The translations under genes were made by a program, and so were the position numbers. DNA of 64,000 nucleotides from Chlorops oryzae (taxonomy: Eukaryota > Arthropoda > Insecta > Diptera > Chloropidae), in contig CM035809.1 in assembly GCA_020466095.1 (NCBI GenBank), positions 5,134,223 to 5,198,222 of the forward strand, in the 5' to 3' direction. Shown piece by piece: positions 37,600 through 49,089 of this stretch; position 1 is the first letter of the stretch; each line of letters starts with the position of its first letter. The notes below the pieces were generated by a model. That model was given only the letters and a program-made list of their open reading frames with translations, was not told where the DNA came from and ran no database searches.

Positions 37600-38600
37600 G
37601 TAAGAGAAAGAGAAAAAAAGAAAGTTGATATTAAACCGCCAACGCAGAGTCCAAAACTTTCCTCGCAACACTCGCTGTCAAGCTCATCACGAACATTCGA
37701 GGATACCGACAGGCAACATAGCAACATTGCCGTAAGCTCAAGCGACAGACTGACTGACTGTGCGACTGACGAACTGAATGCTTTTCGTTCTTCGTTCAGT
37801 CGCTTTGTCGTACGTTCGGTCGTGATGTTCCTTCCTTCCTTCCTTCCATTCGGTTCAGACTTTTCGGTTTCAACTTTTCCACACGGCGCGCTGCGTCAGA
37901 GCCAAAGTGCCGGCCGCAGAGAGTCGCGGCGCTGAGTCCTTCGCATCCTTGCAAACGAAGGAACGAACGAACGAGCGAAATTTCGTTCGTTTGTTGGTGT
38001 GTTTATCTCGGGCTGCTTGCTTTCATTGTTGCCATTTTGTTGTACGTGTGTGGTGTGTGTGTGTGTTCGGAGTTTTCCCTTTGCCATTTTAGATTTATTG
38101 CCACATTTTAGTCGAAATTTTTGTTTTTCCATTTGCCGAGTTTCACTCTCGCCACGTTTTGCACATGTTCTTCGCATCATCACAGACACGAAAAGTTCGA
38201 AAAGCGCCAATGTTATCTGTGCGGGTGTGGGTGGGTGTCTCTCTCTGTGTGTGTGTGTTTGTGTGTGTAGTCGTTGGGAGAATCGTTGGCTTGCTCGTTC
38301 GATTGTTGGGTCCCCATATTTGCGACGTCTTCTTTCAGCCAGCCGAGTTTCACGAATACAGAAGCTTACACATATACATACACAAGAGAACAGCACCCAC
38401 ACATGCGCTCACACACCCACAAGCGGTGTGCACTTAATTCACTGTCGATCCATGAGTTTTATTCTTCTTTGTTCTTATGTCCTCCATTGCGGGTGTGTAA
38501 TAAATGAGAATGGATGTGTGCGGATGTGTGTGTCGGTGAGTTCGTTGTATGTAGATTGCTTGCTCCGTGGGTTCAAATGGAAATCCTTTCATTAATGGCA
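37600..38600. other. GC-rich unique island, possible regulatory or promoter DNA
   Basis: Among the most GC-rich unique sequence in the large intron. It has repeated 'ttcagttcg', 'cagtcagtcagt', 'cgaacgaacgagcg' and gtgtgt tracts. The longest non-element frames in the intron lie here (198 codons at 37999-38595 plus, 168 codons at 37896-38402 minus). Both overlap and are dominated by tandem Cys/Val or Thr/His runs from microsatellites, so coding is doubtful. Multiple TCAGT-type initiator-like words occur on the minus strand. Confidence 0.3.
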
Positions 38601-40069
38601 CGTAACTTTTTCCTTTTCTCTTTTATTACTTTTTTTTTTTTTTATATAATTCCTTCGTTTTTTTATTGTTCTTGTTTTCGTAATTTTTCTTTAATTTTTT
38701 ACCCCGATTCGGGTCTGGAAATACGTGATTGAATATCCTTTTTTGCTCGTTGGTTTTTAAGTCAACGCTGTGCGTCTGGAATTTTTTCGTAATGTGAAAG
38801 AAACTCTCTGAAATTCCATAATAAATAAGTACGAAGAAGAAAAAAAACGTAGCATACATTGTGGCGTCAGGTTGTTGTTTTTCCCATTTGTCTTTGAAAA
38901 CCTTACGTTAAATCTGTGCCATGGCTTTGAAAGTTGGTTGCATCGTTGCCGTCGCTCTTTCAATTACACTGCGAATGAAGTAGTGTGAGGGGATAAGGGT
39001 TTGGGTCGGTCGAGAAATACTTTTTCTTTTACCTTAATGATTTTTTTTTTGGTAGGTTTTCTAGCGTACACTTTTGGATTTGGTAGTTTTTTTTTTTTCA
39101 ATAAGGAATTTGTGACACGTCTGCGGTGGTATCCTCTTGGGTGTATTTATTATGTGCGAGGGGGGGTGTGTGTGAGAGGGTTCCAATGTGTTAGAAGTAA
39201 AAAGTAATGGCAGAAAAATTAAGACGGAATGTTAAATATGAAAATGAAAACATAGTTAAAGGGGATTTTGTTATTTGAAGGTGGAGGTAGCCAACAGTTT
39301 CGGTGTTCAGATTGTGACCACGAAGTGAATCCGAAAAACGACTACGAAATGAGTGTGAAATTAATCTGAAAAACGACTCCGAAATTAGTCTGAAATCACT
39401 CCGAAATGCGCCTTCGAAATGCGACTCCGAAGTGAGTCTTAAATGTGACTGCGACACGCGAATAGGAAATGAGTCTGAACTGCGGCTCCAAAATGACTCC
39501 GAAAAACGACTACGAAATGAGTGTGAAATTATTCTGAAAAACGACTCCGAAAACTAGTCTGAAATGAACCCGAAATGCGCCTTCGAAATGCGACTCCAAA
39601 CTGACTCCGAAATGAGTCTTAAATGTGACTGCGACATGCGAATCTGAAATGAGTCTGAACTGCGGCTCCAAAATGACTCCGAAATACGACTCCGAAATTG
39701 GTCTGAAATGACTCCGAAATGCGCCTTCGGAATGCGACTCCAAACTGACTCCGAAATGAGTCTTAAATGTGACTTCGACATGCGAATCTGAAATGAGTCT
39801 GAACTGCGGCTCCAAAATGACTCCGAAATGAGTCCGAAAAACTACTCGAAATGAGCCTGAAACACGACTTCCAAATGAGTCTGAAATACTAATCGGAAAT
39901 AACTCCGAAATGAGTCTGAAATTCGACCCTAAAATAAGTCCGAAATATATAAACGAGCCTCACAACTACGACCGCGGATATGTGTGAAATATGAAGAAAA
40001 TATGAGTCCGAAATATTTATGTGCACTCATATTGTTTCAGAAATATGAGTCTGAAAGAAGTCCGATATA

Positions 40070-41373
40070 CACCGTGGCGACGAATAACTGTTACTAATGT
40101 TTGACTAAGAATTAAAAAAACTGCTCTTGATTTCGAAATAAAAATGTACTATTTGAGTTTTAGAAACTATTTTCATTTGTTTTTAATTATTTATTTCAAA
40201 TCGTTCGCCTTTATTTTTTTTAACCAGCCGTAAACGCTCTGTGAAGGAGGTGCAGGCCGCACGCACGTGTTCTTCAGGTATTTCGTCCCATATCTTTGTT
40301 AAGCGTCGCTTGAATTGTTCAAGTTTTAGATGTTTTACATTCTTAATTTTGTCCATCATGAAACCCCATATGAAATAATCCAATGGGTTAAGATCCGGAG
40401 ATGAAGACGGCCATTCATCCGATGAAATGAAACATGGAAGTTCCTTTCGGCACCAGCTCTGAACAATTTTAGCCTTGTGTGCAGGAGCGGAATCTTGTTG
40501 GAAGCAAAATCGCTCATCGCCAAATAGCTCCTTAGCGTGTGGTAGCAAATGCTTTTTTAAAACCTCTTCCAAGTAGTAGTTCGCGTTGATTTTTACCCCC
40601 TTTTCAATGAACATGAGTGGAAGCTTCCCTTTCGCTGAAATCGCCCCCCATACCATAACAGACGAAACATTCTGAAAATGTTCAATAGCTTTTTTGTCAG
40701 TGGGAATATCAGCCATGGTTGCTGCATATACGCGATCATTCTGGACGTTATGACTGTCTTGCAACAAAAACAGTTTTTCGTCCGAAAAAATTGTTTCGCA
40801 GTTCGCGTGTCGTCTAAGGAGTTCGCCACTTCTTTGCACTCTCATGACTTTCTGGTTCTCCGTTAGGCCATGAATTCTCTTTTTTTTATATGCCTTCATC
40901 TTCAAATTTTTTTTAATGACGTTTTGGATGGTTTTATGGCACACACCCATGTCTCTGGCAATCTTTCTGGCCGAAATAGCGCAATTTCGTCGAATTCGCT
41001 CACGGACCTTCTTCACCATTTCTGGAGTTCTAACGGTGCATTTACGTCCAACTTTTTTTGCAATCTGAAAGCTCCCAGTTTTCTTGAAGCGTCCGATAGT
41101 ACGATAGACAAACATTTTGTTGACTTTCAGGGTTTCCAACTTTCGAACAATCTCACTTGGTTTTGCTCCTTCATGATGTAGCTTTATAATTAACTCGCGT
41201 TTGGCGTCCATGCTTCTGAAAGTTTTTGCACTCACTGATTCTATTAATTAATAAGCCCACGCGGTAGCTATTGATGTAAGGTATATATCGATATATCGTT
41301 TTCAGTTCTAAATCTTTTGGTATCGGAACAGGAAAGCTTTAAAAAATGGTAACACTTATTCGTCGCTACGGTG
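40070..41373 (-). mobile_element. Intact Tc1/mariner transposon, DD37D group
   Basis: A 1304-bp element with inverted ends CACCGTGGCGACGAATAACT and, on the opposite strand, CACCGTAGCGACGAATAAGT (two differences in the first 25 positions or so), flanked by TA on both sides (40068-40069, 41374-41375). The single uninterrupted transposase gene fills most of it on the minus strand. Size, TA target and DD37D catalytic spacing fit the maT/DD37D clade. The undamaged frame and similar ends suggest a fairly recent insertion into the older word array. Confidence 0.9.
40183..41235 (-). CDS. Tc1/mariner transposase (DD37D, maT-like)
   Basis: 350 residues, full length for the family. The N-terminal half has two helix-turn-helix regions (about residues 10-55 and 85-110) separated by a GRKCTVRT segment at the position of the linker GRPR-type motif. 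The DDE/D catalytic core has Asp152 (IFSDEK), Asp248 (CFQQDSAPAH) and Asp286 (SPDLNPLDYFIWG), with 37 residues between the last two. This defines DD37D rather than mariner DD34D or Tc1 DD34E. The start is the first ATG of the frame, 138 bp inside the right end. No stop or frameshift is present, so cut-and-paste activity is possible. It is intronless and lies in a host intron, on the same strand as osa. Confidence 0.95.
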   Translation of the reverse strand: MSAKTFRSMDAKRELIIKLHHEGAKPSEIVRKLETLKVNKMFVYRTIGRFKKTGSFQIAKKVGRKCTVRTPEMVKKVRERIRRNCAISARKIARDMGVCHKTIQNVIKKNLKMKAYKKKRIHGLTENQKVMRVQRSGELLRRHANCETIFSDEKLFLLQDSHNVQNDRVYAATMADIPTDKKAIEHFQNVSSVMVWGAISAKGKLPLMFIEKGVKINANYYLEEVLKKHLLPHAKELFGDERFCFQQDSAPAHKAKIVQSWCRKELPCFISSDEWPSSSPDLNPLDYFIWGFMMDKIKNVKHLKLEQFKRRLTKIWDEIPEEHVRAACTSFTERLRLVKKNKGERFEINN

Positions 41374-43399
41374 TATGTATGTACATATGTATGTATGTAT
41401 GCACAAAATATGGGGCTCAGAAATTTGACTCCGAAACGGGTCCGAAATATGTACATATGTCAAAAATAATGAGACTCAAAACTTGAGTTTGAAATAGACA
41501 CGAATATCAGTAACCTATATTAAATTCCGAGGCTCAAAATATGAGCCTGAAATGAGTCTGAAATGGGTCCGAAATATGTCAAAGTCTTTGAGGCTTAAAT
41601 TCTGATCCGAAATTTGTGTAAAAAATATGAAGATTAGAAATATTAGTCCAAAAGGGGTCCGAAATATGAGGTTCAGTAAAACTATCAGTCCAAATTGAGC
41701 TTATTTATGAGGGCTCACAGTCCGAATTGGGACTCACAAACTATTCATTTGGAGCTCCAGGTATTTACTGGGTTGTTATTTCTCTTCTCAGATCAATATA
41801 CTCCCCACTTGCTACTAGAGAAACTGAAAATCGTTATAAAATATTGAAAATTACAACATTGAAAACAAATAAAAAATTTCAAAGCATACTTTGAGGAAAA
41901 CAACGATTTCACTTTTGACATTAGTGGGGAAACCATTACCCGGAATGGGAGGAGAAAACAAACTTGGGCCTTCAAAAGTATCATATTTTCGAAGGACAAA
42001 ACTTATTGCATAGTTTCAGGAGGTATCATACAAAATAAGAAATTCGATCATCAAAACATTTAAGCCAAAGCATTAAAAGTTACTTCGACATTTGTTTAAG
42101 TCTACTTATGGGCGCTTATGGAAGAAGTTTAAGAGTTCAAAAGAACTTTCCGATTCATATTGTTATAAGAACATAAAAAGAAACTTTCACTTTTCCCGAC
42201 ATTCGCTAGCATTTCTTTCTAGGAAACATTTCAAAATCGGGGGAAAGAAAGGAAAAAGAAAAAAGTGGGGGAATCCAAGCCAACATCACAGCCTACACCA
42301 ATAAAACTTAATATAAAGACTAAAGAGATACAAAATATTGACAACCGGCAAAAGAAAAACTGGGCAGCCATAACAATAACAACAACAGCAATAATAACCA
42401 GAAACATAAAGAAGTCTTTACCGGCGAATGGTACCAACACGAAAACGAATAACATCAACAACAACAACAACAAAAACGGCAATTCGAACAGAGACTCAAC
42501 TATTTCGACACACATTTTGAAGGTCAAAGACTTTAAAAGGAACCCATAAAACATGCTTCACCTCAAAATCCTCCGCGATTGCCTCTTATTTCCTTTAACT
42601 GCTCCTCGCCCTCGTCTTCTTCGTCCTCCTCCTCCTCCACCTTCTCCTTCTCTCCTTGAACCCATAACTCAGCATATGCCCTTCCAAAAAAGCGCCAGCT
42701 ATAGAGCTGCTATATGTAAACATCGAGGGAAAAACGCACAAAAGTAGGCAACGCATTACGTCGAGGACACAGCGCACACATACACATAAACACACAAAAA
42801 CACAAACGCACACTTAAACTCATACACAAACCTCATGAGGACGACGCACTCTTACAAATCATGGATGCACTCTCAACTAACCAAATTCGGAAAATTCAAA
42901 ACAAAACACGAAAACGGAAAATGAAATGAAACGAACGAATTGATGGGATGGTTGGGGTTAAGGGCGGAAGGCACAAATAGAAATTGAAAGTGTAACGAAA
43001 CACGCCCACGCCTCCTTCAAAATATCAATTCGCTTCAAAAGTGAAAAGAAAATTTCAAAAAAAAAAAAAAATATACACAGAAGTACCTAAGTCTTAATGT
43101 ACTCAAGGAATACAGGAGCATTTTTAAAGCATAACCGGAAGGCGCTTTTTCTTCTTGTCCTTGTTTTTTGCGTGTTTTTTATTTTAGTCTCTTTGTTCTT
43201 TGAAGAGTTTCCTTATGTATTTTCTTTTAATAGTCTATTTAAAATTACAACAAAACACAAAAAAGAGCATACTTTTTGACGTTGAAATAAACTAATTTAT
43301 TTTTCCTCAAAAGTTTAGGTAATTTCGATGATATGGAATATCTAAGAGATAATTTTATATCGAAAATCTATAATAATTCAACCTTCCATTCCGTGTTCC

Positions 43400-43925
43400 C
43401 CTCTCCCCCTCTCTCTCTGTATCTCTCCCTCTGTATCTCTCTCTCTTTCCCTCTCTCTCTCTGTATCTCTCTCTCTCTCTGTATCTCTCTCTCTCTGTAT
43501 CTCTCTCTCTCTGTATCTCTCTCTCTTTCCCTCTCTCTCCCTTTCTCCCTCTCTCACACTCTCTTTCTCCCTCTTTCTCACACTCTCTTTCTCCCTCTCT
43601 CTCACACTCTCTTTCTCCCTCTCTCTCACACTCTCTTTCTCCCTCTCTCACACCCTCTTTCTCCCTCTCTCTCACACTCTCTTTCTCCCTCTCTCTCTCC
43701 CCTTCTCCCTCTCTCACACTCTCTTTCTCCTCTCTCTCTCTCCTCTCTTCTCCCTCTCTCTCTTACACTCTCTTCTCCTTCTCTCTCTTCTCTTTCTCCC
43801 TCTCTCTCTCTTTCTCCCTCTCTCTCTCTTTCTCCTCTCTCTCTCTCTTTCTCCTCTCTCTCTCTCTTCTCCCTCTCTCTCTTTCTCCCTCTCTCTCTCT
43901 TATCTCCCTCTCTCTCTCTCTCCCT
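43400..43925. repeat. (CT)n-rich microsatellite, 0.5 kb
   Basis: ctctctctgtatctctctct at the left grades into 'tctcacactctctttctccc' repeats and then ctctctctctttctcc. Frames on both strands (Ser/Leu-rich and Glu/Arg-rich) are compositional artefacts. Confidence 0.95.
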
Positions 43926-44719
43926 TTTTAACGACATTCATCAATCTTTTAGCCATTCAACGCTGCGTCAGTAATCTCTACCGTTCAATCTTTCTCTACC
44001 TCTCTCCCTTTAAAAACTCTGCTCGCCTTTTAGCAAATAATTACTTTGCATTATCTCTCTTCTAATTGGTTAATCTTTAATAACGCATTAAAAGTTTTAA
44101 AAGCCACTTCAAGGCAGTCTTTTAAAGTAATCCTCCGTAAGAATTTTCTTCAGTAATTCTAAAAAAATAAATTGAAGCCGACCTTTAGCAAATAATTCAG
44201 TACTTTGATCACATCTTCGCTAATTGGTATAAAATTTTCAATAAATTAAAAAAGTTTTGCAGCATGCTTGACGGCGTGGCTTTTAAATTAAGTACATCCA
44301 AAACTCTTTCTTGCGAATTTTAAGGAGCGGAAAATATAATCTTTTTATGGAGTGAGTGCGTCAGAAAACTTTAGCATCATTGTTGTCAGTATTATGAGTA
44401 GCACATTCCCCCCGGATATCCAAAAAAAAAACCTTCTGCGCTGCTGCTTTTTAAAGAAAAATTATTGCAAAAAATCACTTTGAATATGGCAAATGTAATA
44501 TCGCTAGCGTACCGGAAAATTTTAAAATGGGGCACCTTAAAGTATGCATATGTATTGGAAATTTATTTCCGGTAGGAATTTTCATTCTCTTGTATACATC
44601 CATTAAACAGTAGACCTACGTTAAAAAAATTCGTCTCTTAGTACCACTTCGGTGGGTTGTTTTCGGCCCCCTTTCAAGTATATCAAAGGTCAAAGTGTAT
44701 TGAAATAAGATATTTTATA

Positions 44720-44800
44720 CAGTGGACCTCCGGTAATCCGACCTCTTGCTAAGCTGGCATCCCCTGTTACCCAACATGACTATTATTCAGTGGACCAACG
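44720..44800. mobile_element. pogo-like MITE fragment
   Basis: TA|CAGTGGACCTCCGGTAATCC followed after 68 bases by a second 'cagtggaccaacgg'. The end sequence fits pogo-type MITEs, but no proper inverted partner is found. Confidence 0.4.
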
Positions 44801-44949
44801 GTACAAGAAAAAAAGATTTTCAGTGCAGTGTCAAACTATCACATATTTTGGGTTATGGAGTGCTTTCTCAGAACTCCTATAGTCCGGAATATTGACAAAA
44901 GAGTGTCTTTTAATCTGAGAATTACAGATCCAATGACAGGAATCTATAT

Positions 44950-45412
44950 TAGTGATGCCACGAATATTCGGCCACTATTCGGTATTCGGCCTATTCGGCG
45001 TCATTTTTCAGTATTCGGTATTCGGCCGAATAGTTAAAATATTCGGCCGAATACCGAATAGTAGAAATAACTTATTAAAAAAATCAACACTAACTACAAA
45101 TTAAATTTTTCTCACAATAACGTAAAAAAACTTAATTAACGAGAACTAAAAATACAGCAGATTTGCATTTTATTCTTTAGAAATATTAAATGTACGCTAG
45201 CTTCTTCTAAATTTTCTTCGAAAACATTATAAACAGTGGGCAAATTTTTCAGCGGCAGCTTTTGTCTTGACTCCAGCTAGTCGCGAGTAGGCCCAAGCTG
45301 TCTTTACTACGTGCCGAATATTCGGTTGCCGAATATTCGTTATTCGGCCGAGAGGTTGACCGAATATTCGGTATTCGGTCTTCGGCCAAATCCACTATTC
45401 GGGGCATCACTA
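44950..45412. mobile_element. hAT-type MITE with perfect 8-bp target duplication
   Basis: 463 bp with ends TAGTGATGCCACGAATATTC and, on the opposite strand, TAGTGATGCCCCGAATAGTG, flanked by identical ATCTATAT (44942-44949 and 45413-45420). Both subterminal regions are packed with 'attcgg' and 'ccgaata' words in both orientations, as expected of hAT transposase-binding repeats. The middle is AT-rich and has no transposase. The perfect duplication implies a relatively recent insertion. Confidence 0.88.
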
Positions 45413-46642
45413 ATCTATATGTTATACCCTGAAGGACATTTTTCAATTTTGATATCGGTCGAAAGCAGCCCCAATTTAAGAGTAACAAGCGGAATAACTG
45501 GACTTTCCCTTTTAGACTCCCAGAGTGCCAAGACCGACAACGGTTGTCTAATCTCGGAGTCCATATAACAGTCCAGGTCCTCATAGTGCACTAAAGCCGC
45601 CTTTTACGACAGCCATGCCTTATCTTGGGACTATTCTTTCCCCGTCCCAAAGCGGCAATCAACGGATTACAATGTTATTCAGGACCTTTGGAAGAGGTGC
45701 TTGAACATTCCTCAAGCTTTTATTAATCATCGTAAAAGAAACGGCTGAAAATTGTACAAATTGATTCTTAAATATTACTGTGCATACTTATAGGCGTTGT
45801 ATCCATTCTAGAGAAAATTAAATCTAGTCAAAAAGAAGCTCGTTTTAGGGAGGAGCTCAATTTTTTTGTTTATTAACAAAAAATAAGATTTCAAAGACGA
45901 TAAGAAATCAGGTAAAAATTTGGTCTTTTTAAGCAAAGTAAATTTTAGATGCATATTTTAGGCTCATTCGTCCTTGCTTAGGCAAACTTCATTTTTGATG
46001 CATATTTTAGGCGCATTTGCCTTCGTTAAAGTAAAAATGTAAGTCCCATTCGATATCATTTGTACTTTAGACAGCCATGACAACAAAACACGCTCCTCTG
46101 TTGCATACTTTTGGGCGCATAGCAATTGAATTGCTTATCAAGCAGACAGAAATTTTCGAATGCATTTACAAACATAGCCCATACGCCAAGCGACGATAGG
46201 CGAGCAAGTGGTCGGCGTCATGGGGAGAACAGAGAAACATAGAGGAGGAACCCCAACGCAATGACAAGCACCAAATCAGTGGCCCCTTTATGTACGTACG
46301 TGTACCTCCCCCGAAAGCTCTTAAATGCGTTGCCTCTAAAAACTATTTCTAGCCAACTAGTCGAATGAAAAATGTTTAAACCGACGAGGAGAAGTGACTG
46401 CACAACAAATCAAGGACAACACAAGGCGGCACAACAAAATCAGTCACAAGAACAATTGGTCGAATTTTTGTGTTTTTGGCTGAAATCCAAGCAAGACCCA
46501 CCACGAACGAGTGAACAAGTGACGGAAGTGAACGAAAGGAGGGACGGACAAATCGACCAACCGACAGCCTGATCTGTGCCTGTAGAGCTGCCGGCATTGG
46601 TTTTGGGTCATCATTTTGATGAAGTGCATACTACAAAAAGAC

Positions 46643-46674
<32 letters not shown>

Positions 46675-47065
46675 GCATAGACGACGACAATCAGTTGTGG
46701 GAAGACTGGATGGAATGGAGGAATCAAAGGGAATCGAGGGATCAAGCAACGAAGTTCCTCGCGTGCACGAAACAAGTTTCATTCATAAAATTCGAGAGTT
46801 ACGAAATTTCGCGGGTGTCTTTCGTTTCTTCTTCTTGTTTTTGTTCTTCTTCTTCTTAGTCTTCATCATGATGTCAAGGATGGAGTCAAAGAGTACAGAA
46901 TAATAATGACATAAGTTGGGGAGTTGACAATTTTGACATATTAAAGCAATTCGTGGAACCTCCGTTAAAGCTTTGTGAAAGTTCGTGAAATCGAAAGTTA
47001 TACTGGTGGAGGGCAGCTCTTTCAGGCGACCATATTTTTTTAATGAGAAACTATTTTTGATTTAA

Positions 47066-47656
47066 GGGGGTCTTCTTCATTGAAAACCCGTTTTTTGGAC
47101 CCTTTTTAAAAAAATTCTTATTTGAAAACGCAAAGAATAATTGAAAACTTTTTTTATTTATTGTATTACAAAAAAAAACGGGGTTATAATCAGTATAGAT
47201 GTAATTCTCGGGTGAACCTCAAGCTTAATTTTGTGATTTTTTTTGACAAAATGGCGGCCATTCAAAAAAAAATTTCAATTTCGGGCTTTTTTTTTGTAGT
47301 TTAGTGTAAAAAAAAAATATTAAAACATTTTTTTTAATTATGGTCGAGGTTCACCCGAGAATGGTGACAATTCTGCGTCGATTCCACTTTGATTCATGGA
47401 AATCGGTTCAGTTGAACTGGAGATATCATGGCCGCCAGTTCGAAAAACGTGGTTTCGAGATAAACGCGTTTAAAGTTTGAAGCAACGCAAAAATTACTCG
47501 TTTTAGCGCAGATCTTGCTCGACAAAGAAGGCTATATCCTCTAAACTATTTCGAATTTCAAAAAATCCTTTTAGGGGCATATTCACAACTACCCAAGCTA
47601 TAAATAAATGCAAAAAAAAAAGTCGAAAAAAAAAGTTGCTCAATGAGAAGACCCCC
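47066..47656 (+). mobile_element. TTAA-flanked MITE, copy B (591 bp, internally deleted)
   Basis: GGGGGTCTTCTTCATTGA and the inverse TCAATGAGAAGACCCCC, with TTAA on both sides (47062-47065, 47657-47660). Compared with the full copy it lacks roughly 145 internal bases between 'attgtattacaaaa' and 'aacggggttataatcag'. It is non-coding. Confidence 0.82.
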
Positions 47657-47803
47657 TTAAAATACAATTGGGCACCTCAAGCATCTGGACATTTTGGCTT
47701 ATAATAACTGCTTGAGGAAATGAAAGATCTCCTAAATGTTGAAAGTTTCACTGTAAGTGTTATCAAAGACACAATTCTGATGTAATACAGCAGCAGATTA
47801 TTA

Positions 47804-47910
47804 CAGTGAAACTTCAAATATTCGGACACACAAGTGTACTGTGAGATTCTTATCCTAATACGCAATTGCTTATACAAAATGAGAAACTTCCGAAACTAGA
47901 GGTTTCACTT
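47804..47910. mobile_element. Short pogo-like MITE (107 bp)
   Basis: Inverted ends CAGTGAAACTTCAAATATTC and, on the opposite strand, AAGTGAAACCTCTAGTTTCG, with TA flanks. A further 'gaaagtttcactgtaa' just to the left (about 47739) looks like another end of the same type. Confidence 0.55.
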
Positions 47911-49089
47911 TACCATAAAAATTAGACAATAAAAAGAAGGGAAAAATTGACGCTTTAAGCACACTCATAAATCGTCATCTCTTGCGCTTCGTGACGTCAT
48001 TATAGAAATTTGAAATATATTCATGACATCCATTAGTTGACGACAAACGACGACGCGATGTCATGATGTCTGTTCCACAATTCGTTCCCCCATTTAAATG
48101 AACACATGTTTATCTTATCAACTGAAAGATCCATCAAAAAGCAAAAAGTTCTATTGGGGGAAAAAAAACCAATAAAAAATATAGCAAATAAAAATAGAAA
48201 AAAAAAATTTTAATAAACTGAACAATAAAATTTCTATTTTCCGCCTCGAGTTTATTGACTTCTTGATTTTATACGCTGGCACTGCATTATTTATTATTTA
48301 TTTTTGTTGTTTTTTTATTTTCGCCTCCCATATTTTTTTTATTGTTTTTTATTTTCTCATCATTGTTTTTTTTTTCTTTTTTGGTTTTGGATTTGCATTT
48401 TTTTCATATTTTTTTCATTTTTTTCTTTTTTTTTCTTAATTTTTTTACGGTACCTAAACATAAATTTTATGACACTAACCTACCTTAACAAATTCTGATC
48501 ATAACCAGAAGGAAATAATTCTTTTAATTTATTTATTCATTGCGTTTGTTTTCCGCTTTTTTATCTTTGTTCAGCAGATAAAACAACAACAACAACAACG
48601 CACACAAACACTGCGCTACCGCAATTGGCTCACTTTTCTTTTTCTTCTCGCTTACTTTTTTTTTTTTTATTCTTACGACTGGCCTCTGCAGTTTTCATTA
48701 GTTTATGACTTCTTTTACTTGGACAGCATTTTTGAATGTATGTCATTGTATGTATGAATGTATGTCTTTGTTTTTGTTATGGTTCGAAATAATTCAAAAT
48801 TGCCTGTGGCAGCGAGAAAAGCAACAACCGAAAACGATTTCGCAAAATTAATAGTTCGCCCAAACGGATCGATTGAAGCGAATAAGAACCCAGTAAACCA
48901 TTTTCTGAGCAATGCGGCGACAAAAAAAAAAATTGATCGTGTTTAAAAATGATTCAATTAAGAGCCTAAACTGAGATATGCAGTAAGTGTTGATAAGACA
49001 CGCAAGCAAAAAATCTAAAATTTCTTCGAAATTAATTTTTTACTTTCGCTTACACTGAGCAGGCAAATTAGCGAAGAGTATTAAAAGCG

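Larger units (their letters stand above)
39310..41745. repeat. gactccgaaa / gagtctgaaa word array, interrupted by a mariner element
   Basis: Region 39310-40067 and its continuation 41376-41745 consist largely of 'gactccgaaatgagtctgaa' variants, with a looser higher-order repeat ('ctgcggctccaaaatgactc' at about 39481, 39661 and 39805). The mariner at 40070-41373 sits inside it. The right side ends near a CCCAGTAAATACCTGG sequence (opposite strand, about 41772). The left boundary is not clear. Related text recurs at 58010-58530. Confidence 0.75.

Noticed and set aside
37896..38402. 168-codon open frame on the minus strand (and 198 codons on the plus strand over the same DNA)
   Set aside because: Both overlap, consist largely of microsatellite-derived Thr/His/Arg or Cys/Val runs and show no domain; kept only as a possible regulatory island.
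43355..43974. Glu/Arg-rich minus-strand and Ser/Leu-rich plus-strand frames
   Set aside because: Compositional artefacts of the CT-rich tract.
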